A stretch of 64,000 bases of DNA from Neodiprion pinetum (Eukaryota; Arthropoda; Insecta; Hymenoptera; Diprionidae). The stretch is taken from the NCBI RefSeq assembly GCF_021155775.2, contig NC_060235.2, positions 26,948,607 through 27,012,606 of the forward strand, read 5' to 3'. Below are positions 10,601 to 22,479 of this stretch, one piece after another (positions within the stretch are counted from its first letter, which is position 1; each line of letters starts with the position of its first letter). A program made the position numbers and the translations under genes. The notes below the pieces were generated by a model, which had not been told where the DNA came from, did no database searches, and saw only the letters and a program-made list of their open reading frames with translations.

Positions 10601-13600
10601 CGTTATTTCTTTAACGTGGTATAGATGTTTTATTTTCACAACGTTTTGCTCAATGCAACAGAGAATCTGGCCGAAACCTGACTAGGTAATAAAATTTGAG
10701 GACAACCTCAAACAATGGCGAAACATCACCATTGATGAATTTTTTTTCGATCTTATCCCAGGGAAAAGCCTTCCCATGTAAACAGAATGGCCAAGAATTT
10801 TGTGCCTCTGAAAATGGGCTCTTCTTGCATTCAAATCTGAAATCCGAATTGCAATACTTTCTACACATTGAAATTTCTGAAATTTTAATCGCACTTCTTT
10901 TCGAATAGGGTCTTGTTCCTGGAATGTTCGGTGTCTCGCACGGCGCGCTTCAGTTTATGACGTATGAGGAAATGAAGAATAGCTATAATGACTACCGAGG
11001 ATTACCCATAGACACAAAACTGGTAAGTAGTATTTGAAAAAAAAAAAAAAAATAGAATGCTGCTAGTTATCTTTCAAGTCTAAGTGTAATTTTGAAAATA
11101 GATCTACAATAGATATAGCATAAACCGCATGCATTATGTTCCTTGTTAAATTCATTTCTAAATACAGGTATTGTACGATCTGTCACCCTCTATTAACATA
11201 TTACTCTGATGTGTAATCGCAAATTACGTTAGTTTTGCTAAAATTTTGTGCAGTTTAAAGCTAAGTTTGAAGTGAAACAAATCCTCGATTGTGTAGCTAA
11301 TTTTCTAAGCTCTCAAATTCTGATCAAAGTAAACTGTGGCCACATATATCTAGTTGACAATTGAAACAAAAACTATTTTGCGATATGATTAATTTTTACC
11401 ATGATATTGAACGGTCTATTTGGTCAGCGTGTGAAGACGCTAGCAAAGCTTCTTGCTCCGCACTTGGTCATGACAATAAGTTACTTTCAACCAAATTTCT
11501 ACCCCTTACCTCCATTATTAGTTAACTGCTCTACACTCGAGAATCTAACTTTAATTTTAAGTTTTCTTTTTATCTCAATATTCATCTAAAACAGCTCAAC
11601 TAAAAAAAGAACTCCCTGCAAGGAGGTATTTTAAGTAAGAATACTAAAAAATTTATACTCATTTCGGCAGAAGAAATTTTGTTTGCGAAAAAAAATTTTG
11701 AAGAAAACCCAAATTAACTTTTTCGATTTCTAAATTAGAAGACATTTCCAAACGTTCCGATCCTCTCATTTTTTATTCGCTAAATTTACAGACATGCACT
11801 ATATTAAAAAGAAATGCGAAAAATACCGAATTGAACTTCCCACTTGAGTCACTTGCCTATATAAGAATGCATACATGCTTCAACTAAAACTCTCTGTTTT
11901 GCACTTTGACCTATTAGGTCATTTTCATACCCAAGTCAAACCTCCAAGAGAGACCCAGCCATTGATTGTAAGATCCTTATCCATATAATAGACATATATC
12001 ATATAACAGCAGTACCTTGTACTCATGATAATATACTGAATTATAATAATGATAATATACAACAAATTAAAAACGGCATAACGACCACAAAGTTCATTTA
12101 TGGAATCCGGAAGTAGTTTGAAATGAATTAAGAATACCATTACTGGAAATATGAAATATGAACGGGAAGAAGAGACCGACGATGAATTAGGAATAACTCA
12201 AAGCTCTTAATTATCATCTATTATGACTGGCAACATTTCTCACGTGTATATTAATCTTAAAAAATGATTTTAATTCTGTGTTAACATTTCCTCTTTTCAT
12301 TTCTTTGCAGAGTACAACGGATTATATTGGTTTTGCCGCCTTATCAAAATTGTTCGCTGCTATGGCGACGTATCCGTATCAAGTAGTGAGGGCTCGACTT
12401 CAGGATCACCATCACGACTACAGAGGAACTTGGCATTGTATTCAACTAACATGGAGGTTAGAAAAAGCTAGGGGATTTTATAAAGGGTTCACACCCTACC
12501 TGTTACACGTTTTGCCAAACATTTGTCTGGTTATGCTGATTTATGAAAAATTTGCAAACTAAGCCCCTCACTTACACCTACGATGAGATTCAATCAGTCA
12601 AAACGATATAAGTGATTCTAGACAATTGATTTCACGTATAATTTTAATGACTTTAGATAATTTTTATTATCATTTTATAAAAATGATATTAGTTAGATAC
12701 AATGCAAGTGGTTGAATTTAAATTTAAATTCATTACTTGGCTTAGGAACTCTTATTTGCGCAGTAACTCGAAGTTAAGCCTTATATTTCACGTGATGTTA
12801 CACATTCGTTACTTCAATCACATGCTTGTGACAGAATAGTGAATTCGACCTACAATTCTTATCTACTTGTCCATACACGTGTACTGCAATACTATCTAGG
12901 AAAGTAATTCATTATTCTTTTACATAGGTATTGCCAAATTCTATTATGAATTCCCTTGCGAGAAATGTTACTTTTTTTTTTTTTTGCTAATTATGCTTTT
13001 CACTGAGAAGAAGAATACAAAATATGTCTGACAAAGAAAAGTCATGAAATTTTAAAGATTAGATTACCCAGTATTAAATTGTATAATTCTTTTCACTAGG
13101 TGGACAGTTGTGTTTTTGACGCATATGTGCGGCAAACATTGAAAGGGTTAATAACGTGTAAAATGTACGGGCAATACCTATAATAATTTATTTCATCTTG
13201 TATTATGTCTAGCGGATAATGGATTGCTAAAAGATGAATCTGAATTGCAGTTATACTAGATCCTCTCTACATCTTTTTTCTTTTCTTTTTTTTCGTGATA
13301 TATTTCAAATCACTTCAGTTGGCAAATGTTGGTTTCTGCTCATATGATATTTCAAGATAAGCTCATGTGAAATTGCAATAGAAATAGATCAATATCGAAG
13401 TGAACTTTCACTTCTGACTTATGTAGTATGTTTTACTGTTTCTTTTCCTTTTCTTACTCGATATCCTTTACATATATTTTACTTTTACAAGCGCAGTGAT
13501 TACTTGGAAACATTTAGTCATATAATTTCTAATACGCTGAAATACAATGAACGTATATGTATTTATTTGAATGAAACTTTAAATCCAAAAGAAGACATTT

Positions 13601-16600
13601 GAATTGAAGTACGTTTGAAAAGGAGAGTTAAAAAAGCTGTTTGTTAGTACCTTTTTTTTTTTCTATATTTGTAATTTTTTCAGTAGAAAGTATGTATGTG
13701 CCGAGACCAATGTTTTCTAAAGAACGAAAATTATTTTCAAAAATTGACACAGCCTTTTTTAATAATCCTCTTCATAATCGGTTGAGAGTGATCAAGCATT
13801 GTCAAAATATTGATGAATATTTTTTCGAGAATACGTAACAAAATTGAAAGACCTACGTCAAGGTGTGAATTAGATAATGAACTTCTCAAAGATACAGTTA
13901 ATAAATGTCTAATTGGTGTTTGAAATTATGCCGCATTGATCTGTTATTGAATAGTTGAAAACTGATGATACAATTATTATTTGTGACCACGAATGTGGTT
14001 AGGTGGTATTGAAAAAATTTCCGAGAGTAACAGTAGATTATTGCTGTGACGATAAAAAATATTCGATAAATATTTATATAACATTTGGATCAATTTATGG
14101 CACATAAAATCTCAGCAACTAATAAATCATGACAGTTTGATTATGACTGCTTGATAAGTAACAGTTATGAATATATATCGTCGCAATCTGTAAATATTAG
14201 TACAATTTATTTATGTTAGCCATGAAAATGAACATCTCTCTTTAAAACTCTTTATTCTTAGATCGCTTGGAAAACATGAAAGAAAAAAAAAAAAAAAGTA
14301 CCGTATAGAAAAGAATTTAAGAGACAAAATAATCTATAAGTTATTATATAATGTTAATATTATCTATACATGAATTTCTTAAACAAATATAAATATTAAT
14401 CTGTATCTTGGAAGGTTTTATTTTCGAACTATTATTTATAAGATAAGCTCATAACACACTTTCGTGCCATCAAATAATTATCAACCTTGTCCATTATAAA
14501 AACCATGACCTTGACCATTGTCGAAGTCATGTGCTCAACATCTACAAAGTCTAACTAATTTTAACCAAAGCCTTGCATTGCGCTGATAGTTATCAAACTT
14601 ATTTTCATGATATATCATTAATATCGATAATATTATCTTTGACATTACCAATTTAGTTGCAATTTTATTCTCTTTCTCTGTGTGCTGTATGTGATAGTCT
14701 CTTTTTGCTAACCAATTTTATTATCATTACTATGATTTTTATTGTGATTATTCTTATCACTGATCTTATTAGTAATATTCAAAATTAAGTGTCATCTTAT
14801 GGTTAACTCAAAATATTCTACATTTTACTGCATTGCTTATCGTCACAACAGTTTTCTCTACTTAGCGGGATTATTCATAAACAATCTGAACATCATTTAG
14901 CTACGATTACTTTTCTATTTGTTGGGATGTTTCTTTAATGGGATAACATTCATTCCGCATGAGAACTTTTTATTTTCTTCATAATTCACGAAAGTAAATT
15001 TAAGCTGACACATCAGAGATGTCGAAAAGTATTTGAACTGCGATGAACCGTTTTTAACCACTTCTAGTGAGCACAGAGTTCCGATAATCCCTCGATTCTT
15101 AGACATCCAGTTTTCTGAAAGTCACCGTTTATGAGAAACCTGCCTATTTATGTTGGAACTAAAAGGGGATTACATTTCTTTCTCGAATTTGTACCGGGTG
15201 CGTTCCGTTTGGAATGAAAATGAACAACAGTGATATGTACGTGATAAATTTCACTCTCAGAATTTAATATTATTTTTCGAAGTAATTGCCAAAAATAAAA
15301 GTTTATTCTCTTATTCAAATAGCAATTTTTTTCTCGTTCAACAATGTTAATTTACATGCAAAACAGTACGAGTACACAAATTCATTGCGTAAATATTAGG
15401 TTCTTGAGGTTTAACCCTTTGGAAGGGAGGGGGATTATCTCTATGTCCACTGGAAGTGATAAAAATTACAGTCAAATCAACATCGTAGACCCTAGATTGT
15501 TGACCAATAATTTGTAGGGTAATCAACGTATAAGTAATTGATTTTTTCTCTGCAGTTCAAATCCTTCATATGATATCGTATGTGCAGTAATGTGCTAACA
15601 TGTCAAGACAAAATGTGTGTTTGCACATTTAGAAAGATGTCGATGAGTACTTTCCGAACTAGCTGAAAACGCCCTTAATTCAACACTTCATGGCCTTGTA
15701 CCTAATTCAAGGCACTTTCTCCAATTTCATTCATTATGCCGCAATTTCATTTGGAATGAAAAATTCACGTACATGCTCATTCGTATTACATTAAGAATCG
15801 TGAAATTGCACGCAGATTCAATTTTTCATTCACATATGTACTGCTTTGGAAAATGGTTGCATTCCAAATTATTTAACCGCAGGCAAGAATCGAAGGAATC
15901 TAGACCGTTATACCGAAATACTAGTATTACAGTAACACGTACCGCCCAATCTCACAATACCCGAAGTCCATACAAAGTATCATGGCTTGAACTTTTTTGT
16001 TTTATGCTGATCATGTCATTTTTTCTTCTATGGGCTTATTTGATTATATATTGCAATGGAAACTGAGATACGGGGTGCTTTGAATCCCAAAACCACATTT
16101 CCATTCGTCATTTATATTCTGATCCGTTGACAGTTTGCTTCAAAAGAGATCAGAATTTTAATAAGAATTATAAAAACGAGAATAAGCGTTACGTTTTTAA
16201 TGAAGTAATCGATCTAATACTTTGATGAAAAAATTTATCGAATTGATTTTGCAATATATTTTTTATCCAGATGTTGTATAATTGTAGATTGATTCGCAGA
16301 AATTGTCTTGTATCTTTCAAACTTTGCTTCAAACAAACTGGATCTTTTTAAATAATCGATTTACAAGCTTAATTTACATTCTTAACCATACTTTCAGTGC
16401 ACATATTGAATGTTTCAGATAGTGAAAAACATTGAAAGACTAATTCTTCATTTTGTTGCACCTAGGTTTATGAGTATGAAGATAACAAATTATGATTAAG
16501 AGTTTCAAGCTTTCGGATCAAATGCTTCAAATTCTAAACTGTATCACCATTCAAAAATGAAACTGATTTAACAATGAAATGTAGGTTTTAACTAAATATA

Positions 16601-18345
16601 ATTCTTCAATGTGTACGATCATGTATGTGTCGCGAAAAAAAGAAAAGAAAAAAAATGTATCGTAAACTTAGTTGGTCTGTAATTCCTCACCAATGATGTC
16701 ATGCCACTGAAAATGTACGCACGTGAGTTTTCATTTTGACGGTGCTGCACATTTGCAAATTGCAGGTAAATTCGTCATGTTGAGAAAAAACGTATTTGGC
16801 ATTTGCATCTGCGATCGACTATAGCTGAATCGATATCTTCCTTCATATTTTGAAAAGATTATTTATCTTTAGTGTGTAAACTTGACTTGATTCATCCGAT
16901 ACAATGCAATCAACTGTTCTACTTGTACGTCTAGATGTACGAACGGTAAGTGCATAGGTTAAACCTAGGTGAACCACCAGCAGTACGATTTTTAATCCAA
17001 TCATGTGTTCTCAAACGACTGGTATAACGAAAACATAGCGCGTATAATAATACCGACACCGATCAGATTGTCAACTTCATTTACTGCAATTCGAATCGAA
17101 CACATAACTTTTTTATTCGCTCTCAACTTTGTCACCGACTTATTATTCGCATTGCGATTACCTGACGCAGTTAACTGGAACTATTCCGATCGATTGCAGA
17201 AGAGGTTATAAAGTATTTCAGCACTGAATGCAAAGCTTTGGGACAAAATTTTGTTGGCAATGAAATAACTCTAATAACTCTTTGGTATTTTGTCACTCGA
17301 GTCGTTGATGTGAAAGATAAGAAAACTTGCAAGATTCAGATGGTAAAAAAATTTAACTTTGTCCAAGAAAAAAAATGTGTCCGAACAATTGTAATTGTTA
17401 TAATATTTTGGAAACCAGTATAGCCGTGGTATAACGAAGGAATTGACTACGAAAAGAAAAATGTAAAATATTTGTGTCGTACTGCTTTGAAGTACCTGCA
17501 ATGAAAACCACTAACAGCAGACTTTTGCTATGTACAGATGTGTAGGTATCTCTTTATGTGTGCAGTGGATAATTCATGGAACGTAATCGTAATTTGCGAT
17601 ATCATTGCCATGTTTGATTTGTGCAGCATGTGCTCTTACAAACCAAACAAATTTATATCGTATCTTATTCGTGTGCTTATCTGTTGGAGATTTGTTTATT
17701 TCGTGTTTATGTTTCTTCTTTTTTTTTTTTTTTGTCTACGGTATGTGAAGTGGCTAATATTTTATTCAAAATTTGTTTTAAATAAAATGACACCTTGACG
17801 ATTACTTTGTTTATATATTGTTGAACGAGCACCAAGATGAAAATGTAAATACTCGAGAATTACATGCAATTCAAATCCAAAACGTAAATACTTATTTGAA
17901 TAAAGTTTCATGATTCCGTTCCCTCGTACGTGTTACTTCTTTTTAATTCGCGTGCTTAGTGCGCCCAAGTTTTATCGCAAAATGGGGTCTGATTTGCGTC
18001 AATAATCGTACGTGAAACTAATACCAAACGTTGAGAGACACGTTGAGATATTCTCGGCGATGTGTAAAAGAACGTAATTTTTTAAGAACCGGAATTTATT
18101 GCTGAGATCCATTAGTGAAATAAAGTATTGCTGGTGGTTACAGGGGTGAAGGTTGGCGTGGCTTTTACAAGGGGTTAGGCCCTAATCTTGTCAGAGTGAC
18201 GCCCGCGACTATCATCACATTCGTCACCTATGAGAACGTTTCCTACAAACTGCTACGCGCCAAGTCATCCCGCACGGAGGATTTACCTGCAACTACCGCT
18301 GTCGCTATATTGAACACGTCAAAAACTGAGGTAACAGCGAATTGA
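4475..18345 (+). CDS. SLC25A32: Mitochondrial folate/FAD carrier, gene span with two C-terminal isoforms
   Basis: Six-helix inner-membrane carrier of the SLC25 family, which moves folates or FAD into the mitochondrial matrix. Five exons (4475-4628, 7490-7643, 9454-9706, 10909-11022, 12311-12562) give 308 residues. A second form splices out of exon 5 at 12456 into 18144-18345 and gives 340 residues. All junctions are GT-AG and phase-consistent. The three carrier signatures are visible: PLDLIKIRF (repeat 1), PIWVVKTRL (repeat 2) and PYQVVRARL (repeat 3). The last lacks the usual acidic residue, as is typical of folate/FAD carriers. WGFYFFFYN and GVSHGALQF also match this subfamily. The first in-frame Met is 4475. 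The frame upstream stays open to about 4325 without an ATG, so a longer N-terminus is not excluded. Length fits the family. Whether the cargo is folate, FAD or both cannot be read from sequence. Confidence 0.93.
4629..7489 (+). other. SLC25A32 intron 1
   Basis: About 2.9 kb of AT-rich intron. Open frames inside are short and of unlikely composition. No further feature seen. Confidence 0.85.
7490..7643 (+). CDS. SLC25A32: SLC25A32 exon 2
   Basis: Begins after TTTGCAG and reads VNDGI...[40 protein letters not shown]. This is the matrix loop after helix 1 (EGLRGLYRG) and the start of helix 2. It ends CTT|GTAAGT in phase 2. Confidence 0.93.
7644..9453 (+). other. SLC25A32 intron 2
   Basis: About 1.8 kb, AT-rich. 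Nothing further recognised. Confidence 0.85.
9454..9706 (+). CDS. SLC25A32: SLC25A32 exon 3
   Basis: Begins after TTTATAG. It encodes the end of helix 2, helix 3 with the second signature [14 protein letters not shown], and the second matrix loop (TEGIRGLYK). The donor is ACAAG|GTAATT, phase 0. Confidence 0.93.
9707..10908 (+). other. SLC25A32 intron 3
   Basis: About 1.2 kb. It contains AT-rich sequence and small overlapping open frames on both strands near 10650-10908 that end at the exon and show no recognised domain. Confidence 0.85.
10909..11022 (+). CDS. SLC25A32: SLC25A32 exon 4
   Basis: Exactly 38 codons in phase 0. It reads [23 protein letters not shown], helix 4 of the carrier and a segment highly characteristic of SLC25A32. 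The donor is CTG|GTAAGT. Confidence 0.93.
11023..12310 (+). other. SLC25A32 intron 4
   Basis: About 1.3 kb, AT-rich, with an A run near 11038-11051. No other feature. Confidence 0.85.
12311..12562 (+). CDS. SLC25A32: SLC25A32 exon 5, proximal terminal form
   Basis: Begins after TTTGCAG and encodes helix 5 with [20 protein letters not shown]. If read through, it supplies its own loop and helix 6, [20 protein letters not shown]... ending YEKFAN, with stop at 12560-12562. An internal donor, ATGGAG|GTTAGA, lies at 12456/12457 in phase 2. The part before it (12311-12456) is shared with the distal isoform. The read-through helix 6 is diverged: the family's RVTPA stretch is HVLPN here and YENVS is YEKFAN. 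Confidence 0.88.
   Translation, partial: STTDYIGFAALSKLFAAMATYPYQVVRARLQDHHHDYRGTWHCIQLTWRLEKARGFYKGFTPYLLHVLPNICLVMLIYEKFAN
12563..18143 (+). other. 3' UTR of the short carrier isoform and intron to the distal exon
   Basis: For the read-through form this begins as 3' UTR; for the distal form the intron runs from 12457 to 18143. It is AT-rich with no coding signal. AATAAA at 13900-13905 is one possible end of the short transcript. Confidence 0.7.
13900..13905 (+). terminator. Possible polyadenylation signal of the short carrier isoform
   Basis: AATAAA about 1.3 kb after the proximal stop. In DNA this AT-rich such words are common, so this is only a candidate. Confidence 0.2.
18144..18345 (+). 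CDS. SLC25A32: SLC25A32 distal terminal exon
   Basis: Begins after GGTTACAG and joins in phase 2 to the internal donor at 12456, restoring [15 protein letters not shown]. It then encodes [28 protein letters not shown] and a polar tail, with TGA at 18343-18345. This matches the usual helix 6 of animal SLC25A32 (PNLxRVTPA, YENVS) much better than the proximal ending, so it is probably the ancestral C-terminus. GAG|GTAACA near the end could be another donor, but the in-frame stop 15 bases later makes this a natural last exon. Confidence 0.9.
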
Positions 18346-21300
18346 GTCCAACTCCCCGCAGAACCGACCCATTCGGAAGTTATCCATATAATTCAAAGAC
18401 TGTTCAAGATATTCGGACGGTGAAGAGCAATGACTGAAAGGTTCACCATTGCATGTTTTTATGTTCCAAAACAGACTATGTACTGAATTTCGTTACTTGC
18501 AAGTGTAACTATAAGTTGTTAATGTTAAATTTGAATTTTGTAAAGATAGGAGTATTTGAATGTTCCTGTCATTATAATCCTTTCATCAGACTCGGCATTT
18601 TATTGTAACCAGTTCGTTTAATTGAAAGATAACAACTAGTACATTATGGAAAATACAATCTTCTTTTCAAAATACTACAATGAATTGCATAGTAAATTCT
18701 TCAAAACACCCGATACACATTTTAGTTGGTAGAATTTAAATCCATGCTCGAGGTCGCGAGTAGGTCCAGGTATGTGCAAGAATTTATTGAGGACAAAATA
18801 CTACATGAACAACAAATTTTCATTATCACATGCTTGGATACGTCGGCGTACTATGTTTCATTTTGCGTCTATTTTCCTTCGCATTTCCTTTGTCTTACTT
18901 TTTGGCTTGCAAGGAATATAAGCATACGAATATTTCCAAACATCTTGTATTTACTTTTAAGCTTTCGATGCGCGGGCGTATCATTCTAATCCTTCGTTCA
19001 GTGCACAAGTTGTATATTTCGTTCAATAGACGTGCATATTTCGTTTAAACGCACTCTTTAAGTATTGAAAATTAATTATTGTTACAGAATCCAGTAAATT
19101 ATTGTATTTATTGTATATCTACGCAATCTACTTCAATATTGTTCCGAATATAATTTGACCCCACATGTAAGTTGAGTTCGGTAATTATTATATAAATATA
19201 TCTATAATAAAGCCAATTCTGCATATAATTCGGTACATATTTTCTGATTCACGTACAAGCATAAAAAATCTCGACTTATATTCGGAACGACATGGCAATA
19301 ATGTTGAAAACTTAACTCTGAGAATATGCTAGGTAGTAATAAGTAATAAAAAGCTGTAACAATCGAAAAGAACCTTGGTCAACGTGTAACAAGGTAATGT
19401 AGTCAAAAATAAACTGTGGGAAAATGGATCGCGTCCCTCTAATTCATTTATTTTACTGCGCTGTGTCATTCTACCAGTAGAATTAGCTAATACATACATC
19501 TTCTTTTCTGCAACGGCATAGAAATACGGAAGATGAATGAATTGTAATCACATGGTGATGTAATAATTGATTTTAAGAGGCCGTAGGAATTAAAAAAGTC
19601 TGATTAACCAAATTCTTTTCTCTTCAAACCTCCGTTTTTCCATTTTCCGCGAAGGGGGAAATTATTATAATCGTTTCTAACGAATAGTTCGGTTTTCACG
19701 TTTTTTGATCCCTACAATATCCAACCTCCTATCGTTTTCAGATAAACGTTTGCGGTGTGATTGATTTTTTGACCGTAAATTTTTTTTATTAAAAAACTAG
19801 TCTCAATGAACGGATTAGTTGGCATGGAATAGCCCGTGCGTTAATTACATAAATCGTAGCAAAGTAAAGTAAAAATAATTTTATCTACTTGTGAGATAAC
19901 GTAAAACTGTTAAACTTGTCACGCCACTTTCAAAGCGCAAACAAAAATCGTTCGCATTTGCACGGGTGTAAAGCGACACTGTCCTAATCCTGTTTAGTCA
20001 TAAATTGAGATGCTTACGATATCCTTTGGCTTCACCGTGAAAGTTCTTCATTCGGTCAGGACTGTCCGCCGTGCGGTTAACCTCTACCATTTCTATGCGA
20101 ATACCGGTTTGCATCGCATATTGGCAATATTTCAGCAGCAGTGCTGTTCTCATGATGAAAATATTCTCGAACATTATTTGAAAGATTTCGGTAACCACAA
20201 CGCGTTGCAATTGTGTAAACCGCTTTTGATTCGTACTCTTTTGCAATGAAATTTTGAAAACCAGTATATGTGTGAACAATGTAAATACATACGATTATAT
20301 TTGCAGCTTGAACGGAAATCGCGGCATTATTCACGCCTATTAAGGTTGCAACGTTGACTTCTCCATTTGAATTCGTACTCGATCTTCGATGCAACAGTAA
20401 TTTTATTCGTGACGGAAATTTATTTAGCTGTAGTTTTCCGATCGATGTTTGGTGACCGGCCATAAAGATAATCGGCATACACTAATGAGATTGATTTTGA
20501 GCATATAGTCTTGAACCATTTTAATCATGTGACAAAGATGGATATCGTGGATACATTCGGTGCAGTTGGGCATTGCGAGCGAGACCGTTAAATTTCTGCC
20601 ACTGAATCACAATTACAGGGGAATTTGATAAAAATATGTTTTTTTTCCAAGTATTGCGAAATATTGATACCATCAATATTGTATATTTAGAATATGTTAG
20701 CAAATACGTACATGAAGCTCTTGCACTTTGGGAAACACTGGTTTAACTTTTCATCGCCGGATTAGAAAGTTTAGAGAGACGAGCGCTTATTCTGCATGCC
20801 TAGAACTCTAGATTCTATATTACAGAAGTGAAATTATATAGGCACTAACTACTTACTTGTAAATACGTGAGAGATTTCACATACAAATAATGAACGACAA
20901 AAAGTAACGAATCTTAGTACTTAGATTAATTATCTTTTTGTGTCACGCATAATGATGCACTTTTTACCCGTTCTGGATTCTTTCGACGAAGCAAACCGTT
21001 ACTCAATGTATATGCTTAATTATCGAAGCGAATGTTTGTTTACTTCTGTATTGTTTCGACAAATAATATACTACCAACATGTAAATTTAGTATAATGAAA
21101 CCATCTTCCAAATTATACGATGTCTTCGCGTGACGGTGTGACGTGTTCAATCCAAGTATTCAGTAAAAATACAGTTGTCAATTTAGATTTTTTTCTCTCA
21201 CCGTACTTATACCGAATTCAGAGAAACTTCAAAATTATTGGGGAAATAGTTGAAATGTTTCATACAAACAATTACCTGATTTGTCGTGTAAATAATCTAC

Positions 21301-22229
21301 ACCAACGACAAACAGATGGAGTGAAGCTTACGAATAAAATAACGCTGAGTAAATTACAAACAATTCAGAGTGCCCGCGTAAAAAAGCGACGAGGCGATGC
21401 AAATTTCTTAAACAGTATGTATAGTAAGTAATTTCTTCAAGGGTAGAAGTCTCATAAAAAATCTACGAGATGATTAGAACTAAGAAACCACGCTTCAAAC
21501 TTTAATAAGAATTTTTCCGATGATATGGCATTTTTGAGTTTTGTAAAAATAACTTCAAGACATTCTTAGCATAAAACAATGATCGGTTCAAAATAATATT
21601 ACGTAACAATAATTTATGTTGGAGTGAGTGAACATTCAGAATACTAATTTAAACCTGTCGAACATGACATTTCAATTTTATGGTTTTCAAAGTCTGTCAC
21701 GTTAGAGAAAACCCTCATACATACAACTGTAGCATAGTTTCAAGGAATTTTGTGAATTCGTTGCAAAAAAAATATAGTATAAAGTTGGCAACAGCATCCA
21801 AAGGATTGAAAGTCCGGCGATGTTCAAGTTGGTACGAACTTTCCCATAGACAATGAATTGCCACAAACATCATTATTCTAGATTCAAAACAAACAATGGT
21901 AAGAACATTCGAACACGATAAAATAAACCCAGTTCGATAATTATGAAAGCTTTTCTCGAATCCTCGTTATCTTACGATCAGCTTGTTCTCACTGTTATTG
22001 GCACAAATAACATCGTTGGAGTTTTTCGCAACGGTTTTTTCCTCTTTTCGTAACTTTTGATTCAGTCCGTGAAGCCCGAACGTTCATACTTGATAATCCG
22101 ATTGTGAAATAATTGAAAGTAAGTCGTGCCAAGTACAGTTTCGAACTGGCGAGCTTTCCAAGAATTCCATGCTCGGGTCGAGAAAAAGTGACAAAGAGTT
22201 CGGAGAGAATGTTTAATTTATTTATTATA
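18346..22229. other. 3' UTR and intergenic or intronic DNA
   Basis: No recognised gene. A possible polyadenylation signal for the distal carrier isoform is AATAAA at 19206-19211. Two overlapping - strand open frames at 19998-20478 (93 and 133 residues) have no recognised domain. Confidence 0.5.
19206..19211 (+). terminator. Possible polyadenylation signal of the long carrier isoform
   Basis: AATAAA about 860 bp after the distal stop. Weak evidence only. Confidence 0.22.
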
Positions 22230-22231
22230 CT

Positions 22232-22331
22232 AGGGGCTTCGCCCCTGCGCGCTTCGCGCGCCAACCCCATCTCGGCGCTACGCGCCTCGGGCACTTGGCG
22301 CTGCGCGCCTCGTTGTTCGGCGCTTCGCGCC
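22232..22331. repeat. Array of five GC-rich mini-hairpins at the Helitron 3' end
   Basis: Palindromes with 3-base loops lie at 22232-22246, 22247-22261, 22274-22286, 22297-22309 and 22319-22331. The stems are AGGGGC/GCCCCT, GCGCGC/GCGCGC and three GGCGC/GCGCC. They stand out sharply from the AT-rich surroundings. The outermost one abuts CTAG and is the transposon's terminator hairpin. Confidence 0.85.
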
Positions 22332-22479
22332 TCACTATTTCCTTACGCATTGTCTAGTAGACAGGCGAATTCCTTCATGTTGATTTAATGACAGGTCCTG
22401 CACTTGCTGTCCACTTCAATTCCTTCTGTGCTTACTTTTCTTTTTTTTCATCAATCTAAGCTTCCATTCGTTGGTTGAA

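Noticed and set aside
15550..15570. GTTCAAATCC word resembling a tRNA B box
   Set aside because: No matching A box or cloverleaf stems around it.
19998..20478. Two overlapping - strand frames of 93 and 133 codons
   Set aside because: They overlap in different frames, have no clear splice borders, and neither shows a known domain.
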